NCBI GenBank assembly: GCA_947247005.1
Contig: OX365956.1
Location: forward strand, 8,390,089 to 8,454,088
Direction of reading: 5' to 3'
DNA from: Spisula solida
Lineage: Eukaryota; Mollusca; Bivalvia; Venerida; Mactridae
DNA: 64,000 nt
This document shows positions 23,883 to 35,900 of this stretch, one piece after another (position 1 is the first letter of the stretch; each line of letters starts with the position of its first letter). The notes under the pieces were generated by a model, which had not been told where the DNA came from, ran no database searches, and saw only the letters and a program-made list of their open reading frames with translations. A program made the position numbers and the translations under genes.

Positions 23883-24225
23883 CATGCACTTCGAAATGTC
23901 GAGCTATAAAATGGTGAAGGTCACAGTGACCTTGACCTTTTACCTACTGACCTCAATTAATAGGGGTCATTTACTGTTGATGGCCAACCTCCATGTAAAG
24001 TTTGAAGATCCTAGGGCAAAGTGTTCTTGAGTTATTGAATGGAAAACATTCGAGTAGTCAAAATGGTAAAGGTCACAGTGACCTTGACCTACTGACCTCA
24101 AAATCAATAGGGACATCTACTGCCGATGACCAACCTCCATATAAGTTTGAAGATCCTAGGGCAAACCGAGTTACTGAATGGAAACCATTTGATACATATG
24201 CGCCAGCTTCCAGATAAACTTGCTT
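23883..24225. repeat. two diverged 155-bp tandem blocks
   Basis: AAGGTCACAGTGACCTTGAC and GATCCTAGGGCAAA recur about 155 bp apart. The block style is that of the internal repeats of pearl-like elements. Confidence 0.6.
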
Positions 24226-24239
24226 TTTAGACCACAGGA

Positions 24240-24897
24240 ATGAGTTTTTGAGATTTTTCAGAATTTAAAAGAAAGATCATAATGACGCAATATGCAAAAG
24301 AAAGTGTGTTTCGTAGAGGCCTTGTTTTGAACGTTTTTCTTGACATAGTGAATGTCAGTCAAATGTTATTCAAAGTAACTATATCAAGTATTTGATTAAT
24401 ACAGTATAGAATACTGTATTTGATCAATTCCTGACATAAACTGTTCAAAATAGTGTCAAGTTTTATAATTGTTTTACTTTTTAAATATACTTCAAAATCG
24501 TAAATGTTCGTATTTAGAGAAAAGTTGCTGCAACTGTTTTGAACAACTATCTCCTCATTTTTCTCAATTGTTTATTTCAACAGAATTCATGAGAACATTC
24601 AAAGCAAAGGTTTAGTACTACTAGGTAAACTACATGAACTTTAATCTCAAAGCAAAGGTTTAGTACTACTAGGTAAACTACATGAACTTTAATCTCAAAG
24701 CAAAGGTTTAGTACTACTAGGTAAACTACATGAACTTTAATCTCAAAGCAAAGGTTTAGAACTACTAGGTAAACTACATGAACTTTAATCCATAGATATG
24801 TATTTTCCTTAGTTTAAAACTTTTAATAACCTTATTACCTACTGTAAATACATAAATGCCAAAAAACAGGGTTTCCTGGAGACTGGCTCATATATTT
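24240..24897. mobile_element. MITE family M1 copy with internal 48-bp x4 repeat
   Basis: The right end (TTTCCTGGAGACTGGCTCAT, near 24870-24892) and body blocks such as TGATCAATTC.TGACATAAAC match the complete copy at 52888-53511. The left terminus is eroded. A 48-bp unit containing GCAAAGGTTTAGTACTACTA is present four times at 24598-24790, unique to this copy. Confidence 0.65.
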
Positions 24898-25149
24898 ATT
24901 AAATACAGACATTAAGACTTAGTTTCATGAAGATACGGCTATAATTGAGATATTTTGTACATGTATATACACAAGTAACTGCTAAAATAAACAAACAGAT
25001 CAGACATGTTTCTTTGTGATTATTTAATAAGATAAATACTCCATTCTTGCACATTTTATAAATACATGTGTATATAGCTAAGCAATTAAAGTTTTTAATT
25101 AAACACATACATCGCTGGCTTAGAATGTGAAGGACGCAAGTACAAATCG

Positions 25150-25362
25150 ATATTTGAGAAAACAAAAAGCTTTCTAAAATCTACTCTTTACTGATGGAAA
25201 AACCACCTGTTTCAACTTCAGTGTGGTCAACATGACCTATTTAAATATTTATAAAAATAGGCTCATAAGAGGTGTGATGCAGTTTTCAAATATGTATGTA
25301 TTGTACAAGGTTGTAAGTCGCACTTACGACCTTCTCATTCTAAGCAAACGATATAGACAAAA
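25150..25362. repeat. dispersed repeat, copy of 9590-9812
   Basis: See 9590-9812. The best match is the right-hand block GTCGCACTTACGACCTTCTC. Confidence 0.65.
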
Positions 25363-25499
25363 TACATAACAACTAAATTCTGAACAATGAGTAAATGTAA
25401 AAATACATTAATGTTGCATATAATGTCATTTTAATCATCAAAAGCAAAAATGTCACAAAAATATGCCCGTCCGGGGGGGGCATTGTGAATGAAAATTAA

Positions 25500-26100
25500 A
25501 CAATCAAACCTAGTCTATTTCTCTTTTTGTTTGGTTATTCAAGGGCCATAATCCAAGAAGGCCTAAGCTGACTGGGCTCATAATCTAACTTAGCCGGAAT
25601 ATTATGCCCATTAATAACATTGTCATCAAGTTTGAAGATGATCAGATGAAAACTGCTTGAATTAGAGTACAGACAAGGCTAATTTCACATTTATTTGGTA
25701 ATTCAAGGGCCATAATTCAAGATCTGGTCTGATTAAGCCTATAATCAAACTTGGTCTAGATATTGTCTTGTTATAAAATATCGCTAAAAGGTGATCACAG
25801 TACTCTATGTTGACAAATCACTCTGTTTATCAATATTTCGACCTAATGCTTTCTTCAAGAGATGTAAAACTCAAAACATTGTACTTGTTCCAGTATTTCT
25901 ATTTTATTTCTACATGACTTGATAGTGTTACTGTACATCTCCTGAAGAAGAACTCATTAGGTCGAAAAATTGAGAAACCGAGTGATTTGTCAACAACTAG
26001 ATATTATGCCCATAAACATTTTCACCACCTTTGAAGATGATCAGATGAAAACTGTTCGAATTAGAGTACAGACAAAATTACTGGACGCCATCGCTGCCTG
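25500..26100. repeat. repeat with tandem 'GGGCCATAAT' blocks, split by an insertion
   Basis: Blocks with ATTCAAGGGCCATAATCCAA, ATATTATGCCCAT, TTTGAAGATGATCAGATGAA and GAATTAGAGTACAGACAA occur twice. The second block is interrupted at 25765-25996 by a MITE. Confidence 0.65.
25765..25996. mobile_element. MITE with 40-bp inverted ends nested in a repeat, 9-bp target duplication
   Basis: Inverted arms begin GTTGACAAATCACTC (25809) and end GAGTGATTTGTCAAC (25994). Both include TTTCGACCTAATG and its complement. The 9-bp CTAGATATT is present at 25756-25764 and 25997-26005 and fits a target-site duplication; removing one copy plus the insert restores the host repeat. Confidence 0.7.
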
Positions 26101-26709
26101 AACACCCATCCACCAAGGGTGTTAATATAATAACTGACATGCAAATTTTCATCAAAGTGTGACGCCTACTCTTGGATGAGTACAATAGCTAAGTGAGATA
26201 TTGCATAATCTACCCCATCTATCATCATGATAGTGTAGGACGTATGGAGTAGAGAGTCAAATGTCAAACACAGCAATCATGGTTCATACAAAATTCTCAA
26301 ACCAAAATTCAAGGACGTTTCAAGGTAGAATTTGGATTTTCAAGAATTTTTTCCTAACATTTACCCAGGTAATATTGTACAATTACCACTCTCTTTATGT
26401 TAAATAAACATGAAAAGTCATAAACTAGAATACCAATTGCGCTCAATTCATTATGTACCAGTGCCATACAAGTAACAACCATACATATTTATACTTTAAA
26501 TTTGTGAAAAACCAAGTATTAAAATTTTCTGTTTGCATTTTTAAGCAAACAATCATATGTGTTCTTGATGCTGTTTGCCTAAATTCAAGGATTTTAAGTT
26601 GAATTCAAGTACTTTTGCCACTTTATATAAAGACAACACATAATTCAAGAGCTTTTAAAGGTTTAAACCAAATACAAGGACTTTTCAAGGCCTTCAGCGA
26701 ACCTTGGCA

Positions 26710-26722
26710 GTGCTTTTATTGT
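26710..26722 (-). terminator. candidate polyadenylation signal for PMF1
   Basis: On the minus strand AATAAA (26720-26715) lies about 160 bp past the PMF1 stop codon. Confidence 0.45.
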
Positions 26723-26877
26723 TTTCTAGAAACAACATCTCTACATCATGGAACCAGTATATGGACAGAGAAGCCGAACAATCCAAAGAGTTTAGCACAG
26801 ATTAACATTTTCAGTAGATTATAACAACTGTGTAGACTGTTTGAATATTTTCCAGTCACATTAATTCATCACATTAG

Positions 26878-26925
26878 TCAGTCATTCAATGCTTGTTTGA
26901 CAGTTGTCTTCTCTGAATCAACAAT
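26878..26925 (-). CDS. PMF1: PMF1 terminal coding exon
   Basis: After acceptor TTATATTCCAG, 15 codons (I-V-D-S-E-K to L-N-D) and TGA, in phase 0 with the preceding exon. The tail extends the coiled coil, as expected near the PMF1 C-terminus. Confidence 0.7.
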   Translation of the reverse strand: MVDSEKTTVKQALND

Positions 26926-29900
26926 CTGGAATATAATATATACTATACTGTAAAATCATTATTTTTCAAGGAAATTGAATTTTCATTGATTTCATTGTTG
27001 AACTTGACCACGAAATCTAATGCCCTTCCATGTTTTGTCAACTACAAATTTACGACACCACGAAAATTGATTTTTATCAAAATCCACGAAATTTAATACC
27101 CATGAAAATATGTGATTTTACAGTACAGAGCAAATTTAAGTTGGAAAGGGGCCATTATCTACCACAAATATTGGTGGGTTTTAGCAAAAGTTGAACTTGA
27201 CCTGTACTTCATGATGATACACTAAATATATGTCCAGCATTTTCACACATGCTTGGTTACATACCCTTACAAGTTCCATCATGATATCTCATATCTAACT
27301 AGGGTGGTATGATGGTTGAATGGGCAATAATCTTGGCTACAGATCAAGAGGTCCATAGTTCGAATCTCAGCCGCTGCACTTGGTCATTTCTGAAACACTT
27401 TTCAGTGTTTCCAACCCAACTAGAGATGAACTGCTTGGTTAATGGTAACACTGAGGTAGTCTCGCATGAATTGGTGCTATACAACAGGCATGTTAAAGAA
27501 CCAAGGTGTGTATGTCTAAAATAAAATCCTGATATTATATATAAAATATATATATACCTGTTCCAGATCTTCAGTAATACAAACAATTTTATCTCTCGTT
27601 TTTAACAGATGGGTTTCTTTCTTTTTCACCTTTTCTTGTAGCAATTTGTTTTGAGATTCTAAGTGACCGAGAGTTTTTTGAAGAACTTTAAGCTTCTCTT
27701 GTTTTAAAACTGCCAATCCAGACATTGTATCTTTCTTAGGATTGCCACTGGGTCTCCTGAAATATACATACAATATATAGAGGATCTATCACAAGTTGTG
27801 TACATACAATATATAGAGGATCTATCACAAGTTGTGTACATACAATATATAGAGGATCTATCACAAGTTGTGTACATACAATATATAGAGGATCTATCAC
27901 AAGTTGTGTACATACAATATATAGAGGATCTATCACAAGTTGTGTACATACAATATATAGAGGATCTATCACAAGTTGTGTACATACAATATATAGAGGA
28001 TCTATCATGAGTTTTGATACAAATTGATACAAATTTATATTATAGCATAAAAACGGTGATTTTGCCCATACGTTAACGTGACGAAAACCATGCGTAAACA
28101 TAAAGATTCACGCGCTGTTAACGTCCAGTTTAACGTATGCTCATTCCAGGGCCGCGTCGGCCACTATAAAGGTTGTACAGCTTCATATTGACAGTTATTC
28201 CTATTTTATTTCTTAGTACTAATAAGTACTAATTAGTTTTCTATAATATTTAAATTATACATTTAAACAAATCCGCACTATCCATGTTTTCGTGGTATTT
28301 GCCGATACCGGAAGTCGACGTGCATAACAATAACTGGCATGACGTTGGGTTTGTTTTCTCGACGTCGTCACAAAATCTCCCGCCAAAATATCATTATTTT
28401 GAAATACAAACGCATTCATTGATGTTTTGTATGCTATAATAGCGTTTACGCATGCTTTTTGCTTGATAACATATGCAGAGTCCCTCGGGAGCGTTGGTGC
28501 CCTCGCCCATACGTTAACGGGACGAAAACCATGCGTAAACATAAAGATTCACGCGAGAACGCGCTGTTAACGTCCAGCTTTACGTATGCTCATTTCAGGG
28601 CCTCACGGACGAAAATAAACGATTTTACGTCTTATGAACTGCAATTCCCATTTTATTTGTAACTGCTAATTAATTTTCTATAATAATATTTCAATAATAA
28701 ATTTAAATAAACCCGCATAATCCATGTTTTCTTGGTATTTGCCGATCCCGGAAGTCGACGCTCATAACAAAAACTGTAATGACGTAACGTTTGTTTTCGT
28801 GACGTTACGTTTGTTTACGCGACGTCGCCACAAAATCTCCCGCCAAAATGTAATTATTTCGAAATACAAACGCATAAATTGATGTTTTGTATGCTATAAT
28901 AGCATTTACGCATGTTTTTTCGTGCTATAACATCTGAAGAGTCCCTCGGGAGCGTTGGTGCCCTCGCCCTAACGGGCTTGGGCACCAACCGTCCCTCGGG
29001 ACTCTGCAGATGTTATAGCACGAAAAAGCATGCGTTAACCCTACACTAAACAAGTTCTGGAAATTGTATTAAGCGAGCCTTTGGCGAACCAGTACTGCTT
29101 GTGATGAATACATCTCAATACAGCCCTGGCAAAGTTACACCATGTCTTAGTGCATAAATGAGAAGCTAGATTCAATATGCTGTAGCAGTGTACCAATTAT
29201 AGATCTATCCCCCCATAGTGTTATGAGCAACACAAGCAAAATATCATCATTCCAAGGGCCACAATGCAGCTCATACTGGTTGGATATGAATCAAACCATT
29301 CAGATGAGAGGTACAAGAACACATGCTGACTAATATTCCTATGAAGAACATTAGTTTTATGACCACAGCTCAATCACCTTTTATGACAATAGCTCAATCA
29401 CCTTTTATGACAATAGCTCAATCACCTTTTATGACAATAGCTCAATCACCTTTTATGACAATAGCTCAATCACCTTTTATGACAATAGCTCAATCACCTT
29501 TTATGACAATAGCTCAATCACCTTTTATGACAATAGCTCAATCACCTTTTATGACAATAGCTCAATCACCTTTTATGACAATAGCTCAATCACCTTTTAT
29601 GACAATAGCTCAATCACCTTTAATGACAGTAGCTCAATCACCTTTTATGACAGTAGGCTAGCTCAATCACTTTTCATGATTTGGTAGACACAGCAATTTG
29701 GGATAGATTGACAAAACCAGAGCAAATCACTTCAGTGGGTAGCATAAACAAGAGGATCATAGATCCTGTGGCACTCACCTGCTAAACATGGTCAAACTTT
29801 GAACTTGACCTTAAGGTCATCAAGATAAACATTATGACAAAACTTGATGAAAGTTAAAGCAAAAATGTGGCCTCCAGAGTGTTAACAAGGTTTTGCTATT

Positions 29901-32900
29901 ATTTGACAAATTGACCTAGTTTTTGACCCCACATGACCTAACTTCGAACTTGACCTTAAGGTCACCAAGATAAACATTTTGACTACACTTCATGAAGATT
30001 AAAGCAAAAATGTGGCCTCCAGAAAGTTAACAAGGTTTTTCTATTATTTGACCTATTGACCTAGTATTTGACCCCACATTAACCAACTTCGAAGCTTAAC
30101 ATTTTGACCTAATTTCATGAAGATTAAAGCAAAAATGTGGCCACCAGAGTGTTAACAAGGTTTCCCTATTATTTGACCTTTTGACCTAGTTTTTGACCCA
30201 ACATGACCCAACTTCAAACTTGACCTTAAGGTCACCAAGATAGACATTTTGACCAAACTTTATGAAGATCAAAGCAAAAATGTGGCCTCCAGAGTGTTAA
30301 CAAGGTTTTCCTATTATTTGACCTGTTTACCTAGTTTTTGACCCCACATGACCCAAATTCTAACTTGACCTATATTTCATTGAGATACAACTACTGACCA
30401 AGTTTGATGAAGATCTGATGAAAGTGCTAGAGTGTTAACGGTGAAATGTCTAACGGACGGACGACAGACAAAAAGCAATCACAAAAGCTCACCTTGCCAC
30501 TTTGTGGCAGGTGAGCTAAAAACCAATCAAATAATTTGAACAAAAAGAACACCATACCAGGCATCAACATGTGGAGTTTCTTGGTTCTCAACAGCCACTA
30601 ACTGATCTAACCCATACAGTAATGCCTCAACACTTTCTTCCTTGTAAATTTGTTCCAACTCGCACTGAAATAAGACAAAACATTCAAGTACAGGTCCTGA
30701 TCTCCCAAAGCATTTCAATCTGAGATCAATCTCATCTCAAATATTGCAAATAGGTTTCATCTTGAGGCCGGACTCGAAATTGGAATCACGAGACGTAAAC
30801 ATTATCCTGAGTTTATTAAGACTAAATTGCAGTCTGCGAAATTAGCACAATTATTGGGACAAATCACAGAACATTGGAATTAGGCAATTTCTCTTTCTTT
30901 TTGTGTGGCCACACAATGATATTACCACTTTTCAGCTTACGACCAATTTAACGCATTAGGCCTCGGCAAATAAATAGTTCTATGATTTGAACAATATTAC
31001 AAGCATACAACACAGGTTACACGTATCATTGGACCTGATTTGTTTACAATACCAACATTTACTTATATTAAGACCAACAATTATATCAGACTTTTTTTTA
31101 GAGGATATATATAGCAAATCATTCCGCAACGGACTATATTTCTACTACCAAAGAATGTTCTCACTGGTGGCGTGAATCTAAAATAGTTCCCACGGTTTTC
31201 AATCCTATACTGTAACGTATGTAAATCACTCCGCCGCTGCACATTGCAGAGGATGACCTAATTATGTTGTATACAAACATTGATGCTTGACTGGTGGGGG
31301 AACTGAAATAGTTCTACGTACATATCGATCGGCCGATTAACAATGTTACCGCGGTAAGCGTTAAACGCACTAGTCAATTTCTACCCTGCTTTATATAAGA
31401 CCTCATAATTTCCGTATCTATTATTTGATTTTGAATATTTAAAGCTTGTAATGAAGCAGAGATATATGTCTCTCTTTTAGACAACATTCAACACGATACC
31501 CTAATTATTAAATTAAACGGCGACGAGTAAGAATCCGTTTCGCGTAAAGGTAAGTTTAAAATATCCCGTTTTATACCAAATAAAAATTCAATCAACGGTC
31601 GAAAATCATCAATTATTAATTTAATATTCGATCGATTTTGTTCATTAAAGCTTGTTTTAAAAGCTAATACTTTAAGGTTTTATAAAATGTAAAACTTGTT
31701 TTTAAAGCATTAATCGGCCTATCGATATGTGTGAGTGACACCATGTTTACCCCTTTTACATACGTTAATATAGAGTGTCATATACATTTAATTAACATGC
31801 GTGGTCATACGGAGAATAAACAGTCACTTATCAAATGGTATTTGTAAATATCCCTTCATTGTTGCTCAGCATAGTTACTTAAGTAAGTTCCAGGTAAATG
31901 CTGGTTCTCTTGCTGTCTTTAGCAGCACAAATGTTTGAGTAAGGGTGGGCTTATCAGAACTGTGACATAAAATTATGATACAACCTGGATTCGATATTGG
32001 ATTTAATGGCATCAGTACGCCACACAACAGTACTTTCAGTGCTTTGATTTTTTTTGGTCTACTTCCCCACCTTAGAACCAAACATTTTGTCTAAATCCCC
32101 ACAGTCCTAGGGAGCCCGCCATTTTTAAATAGTCGTCTGCTTTTTTTACCCGGAATCATTCGGCTTGTCAATTCCAACCTGTTAGGAATGGTGTATGCGT
32201 TCGCCCTCCCCCTGGGGCAAACTATTGATAGGTGCATAACCAGTGTTTTCTAGACTCATTATAAAATGTAAACCCAAAGGACAACTCATGACGGATCCTA
32301 TACAATATAGCGGGTTAATTTGGCGGGTTTTGTTTCTACTGTTTGAGACTGTAACCCACTATACAGTATATCACTGTAACCCACTATACAGTATATCACT
32401 GTAACCCACTATACAGTATATCACTGTTACCCACTATACAGTATATCACTGTTACCCACTATACGGTATATCACTGTAACCCACTATACAGTATATCACT
32501 GTAACCCACTATACAGTATATCACTGTTACCCACTATACGGTATATCACTGTAACCCACTATACGGTATATCACTGTAACCCACTATACGGTATATCACT
32601 GTTACCCACTATACGGTATATCATTGTTACCCACTATACGGTATATCATTGTTACCCACTATAGGGTATATCACTGTTACCCACTATACGGTATATCACT
32701 GTTACCCACTATACAGTATATCATTGTTACCCACTATACGGTATATCACTGTTACCCACTATACGGTATATCATACGCTCCCTACAGCGCTTTGATTTCC
32801 ACTTAACCGTTACCATTCACACGCTGCTTAAACTACTAGAATATTTTGATATTTGACCTTTACAAAACTGCTGTGAACCCTGATACACATTTTCATTGGC

Positions 32901-35900
32901 TGATGAAAGTTTACTTGTTTGTATAGACAGTAGAGAGTTATAGCAGAGTTTATAGTGAATATGAAGGCTACGTGTTGAAAGGTTTAAACGAGTACACACT
33001 GTATGAGGTTTAAATATTTCATGGTTCTATTGACTGGTCATTATTTATTTGTTTCAATCAATATGATATATTGATAGTGCGAGAGTTTTAATTTATAATA
33101 CAAGTCATTCTTTTAACACACGAGCGTTTTATATACAATGCATTTAAAAACCCGTTTACATTATCACATTTGCCTCGCTGTACGCTGGTTTTGGATTCTC
33201 CTGTCTAAAAATAGCAATAGCGCTAATACACTAGCAATAATGCAGAGCCTAGAAACGATGTAGTTTCGGGCGAGGCAATTGGAGAGTAGGTATATCACTG
33301 TAACCCACTATACAGTATATCACTGTTACCCACTATACAGTATATCACTGTTACCACCTATACGGTATATCACTGTTACCCACTATACGGTATATCATTG
33401 TTACCCACTATACGGTATATCATTGTTACCCACTATACGGTATATCATTGTAACCCACTATACGGTATATCATTGTTACCCACTATACGGTATATCATTG
33501 TAACCCACTATACGGTATATCATTGTTACCCACTATACGGTATATCATTGTAACCCACTATACGGTATATCATTGTTACCCACTATACGGTATATCATTG
33601 TTACCCACTATACGGTATATCATTGTTACCCACTATACGGTATATCATTGTTACCCACTATACGGTATATCATTGTAACCCACTATACGGTATATCATTG
33701 TTACCCACTATACGGTATATCACTGTTACCCACTATACGGTATATCACTGTTACCCACTATACAGTATATCACTGTTACCCACTATACGGTATATCACTG
33801 TTACCCACTATACAGTATATCACTGTAACCCACTATACGGTATATCACTGTTACCCACTATACGGTATATCACTGTTACCCACTATACGGTATATCATTG
33901 TATGTTCCTTACCTGAATATTATCTTTAAGTTGGGACAATATGTCTCTATGTAAGGGTTCTAAATGTGCACTGCTTACATTTTTCATAGGTTTCAACAGC
34001 CTGAAAGAATAACAAAGCAGTATAGGGGATTGCCAGACTTCTGGAAAGTGAACAAAAATGATTTGCTGATCCTAAAAACAAACTCTCTGACATCATACAG
34101 GCAGTTTAGATACTAAACTTGCCGTGATTTGAAACGTCTGTTTATAAAAAATATAGTATTATACCTATCTACTAATTATACAAAAATTTAAACAAGTTGA
34201 AATCAGGTTTAATCTAACATCAATAAGTTGTTTGCGTCAAGAACAAACGTTTACAATCAGTTTCACGCTGAAATTATTTGCTGTGACATAATGTTTGTTT
34301 TCCATTTCAATGAATAATGTCACTTGCGCATTGATTGGTTGAATTGTAATCACGGACCAATGAAAATGATTGTTTCATAATAAACGCATGTAGTAAAATT
34401 ATGTTAAGGGTGTCGACTTGTACATATTAATGAGAGGATAAATGCTTGAGATGAGTGTCGGAGTGTCAGAAAGATTGTGTCTGACCTGGTCAAAATCACA
34501 AGATACTTGGGGTCTGGACCCTGCACCCCAGGCTACTCACCTGTATATATTTTTATTATCAACATTGTTTACCAAGATCCATACACTAATCACATAAATC
34601 CACAGGAACCTGATATTTTGAAATATATGGCCCAAACCCTATCCAGGCCCTGTCACTCAGACAAGCACCCGTATAGAAAATAGACAGGAATGAAACCGAT
34701 CGTACCCCACCCATCACCCCTCATACAAGGAACACTTTTGCAACAAGACGACAACTAAAAACTCCTGCACAGACAGTCACCGCAGATAGAAATCCAATGT
34801 ACGCAATGCTTACATTCATATATTACAGCGTACACACTTGCTCATCAACATAATTCAATGCTCCGTGTAGCCATTGTGTGTTGACATTTGCCGGAGAGTA
34901 AATAGTTAGGGTAAACACTGAATGCCTGTACGATATTTATCAAGGAAATTAAGAAATTTTGTTTTGAATCTGCAATGTTTTTCTTACATTTCTAAATATA
35001 TGTACTGGCAGGCGTCCTACATCCGGACACCAGGGCCTACGCTGCCAGTCGCAAATGGTGCCATTTGCGCCATTATCAAACATTTGGCGATAAAAAAATC
35101 AAATTGGCGAATTTCATGGCGAAAGCTAAATTCTTTACAAAATTTGACCAATGTCGTAAAAGATCCATTTAACTGCATGATTATGTCGTAAAATTGTCGT
35201 AAAACGGTCTCTTCCGGTCAATTTGTAGATTGTAAACAATTAGCGAGGGTTAGACAATTTGACATGTTTATCTGTTTATTGCACCCCTGTAGTGTGTCGG
35301 GTGAAGCCAGGTTACCAAGGTGATTACGATTGAAGCGTGACATTGTTTGATCAATGGGTCTCATTGGCAATTAATGATGTTAGATTACTTCACTGTTGAA
35401 ATTTTAACACTTGTAAAATTGTTTCAATGAGAAACTTGAAAGTTTGATAAGTCTAGTGATGAACTGAACTGAAGAAATAATTACAGTTAGTATGGGCCAG
35501 TCTGTCTAATTGATCTATCAGACTATTTAATGAACTGAACTTTATTTCATGAACTTAGTAACTTGTAAATGTTCCAGTACGAGTGATCTGGTCATCATTT
35601 ATATAACCTCTCGATTTGAAGTCAAGATTTCACTGAAGATTAGAGAAACAAAAAGAATGCAATATTTTAGTGCTTAACCATAGTTACACAGTTTCAAAAC
35701 ACACAGAAAACAGCAATTTATTATTGTAATTTTTAATACATATATACTGCTTTCTCATGGAGTCGATCCCCTAAGAGATAAAAACCTAACATGCACACTT
35801 CAAATTGTTTGGTCTGCAACTAAATTTCATTTTCTGACTGAGAAATTACTGAACTACAGTAAAATGAACTATTTCTGGAATAAAAAAGCTTATCTTAAAA

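Noticed and set aside
27704..28101. ORFs on both strands reading 12-residue repeats
   Set aside because: These are the 36-bp minisatellite in a PMF1 intron.
32351..33900. CRISPR-like array
   Set aside because: The 25-bp units are contiguous with no spacers and the genome is eukaryotic.
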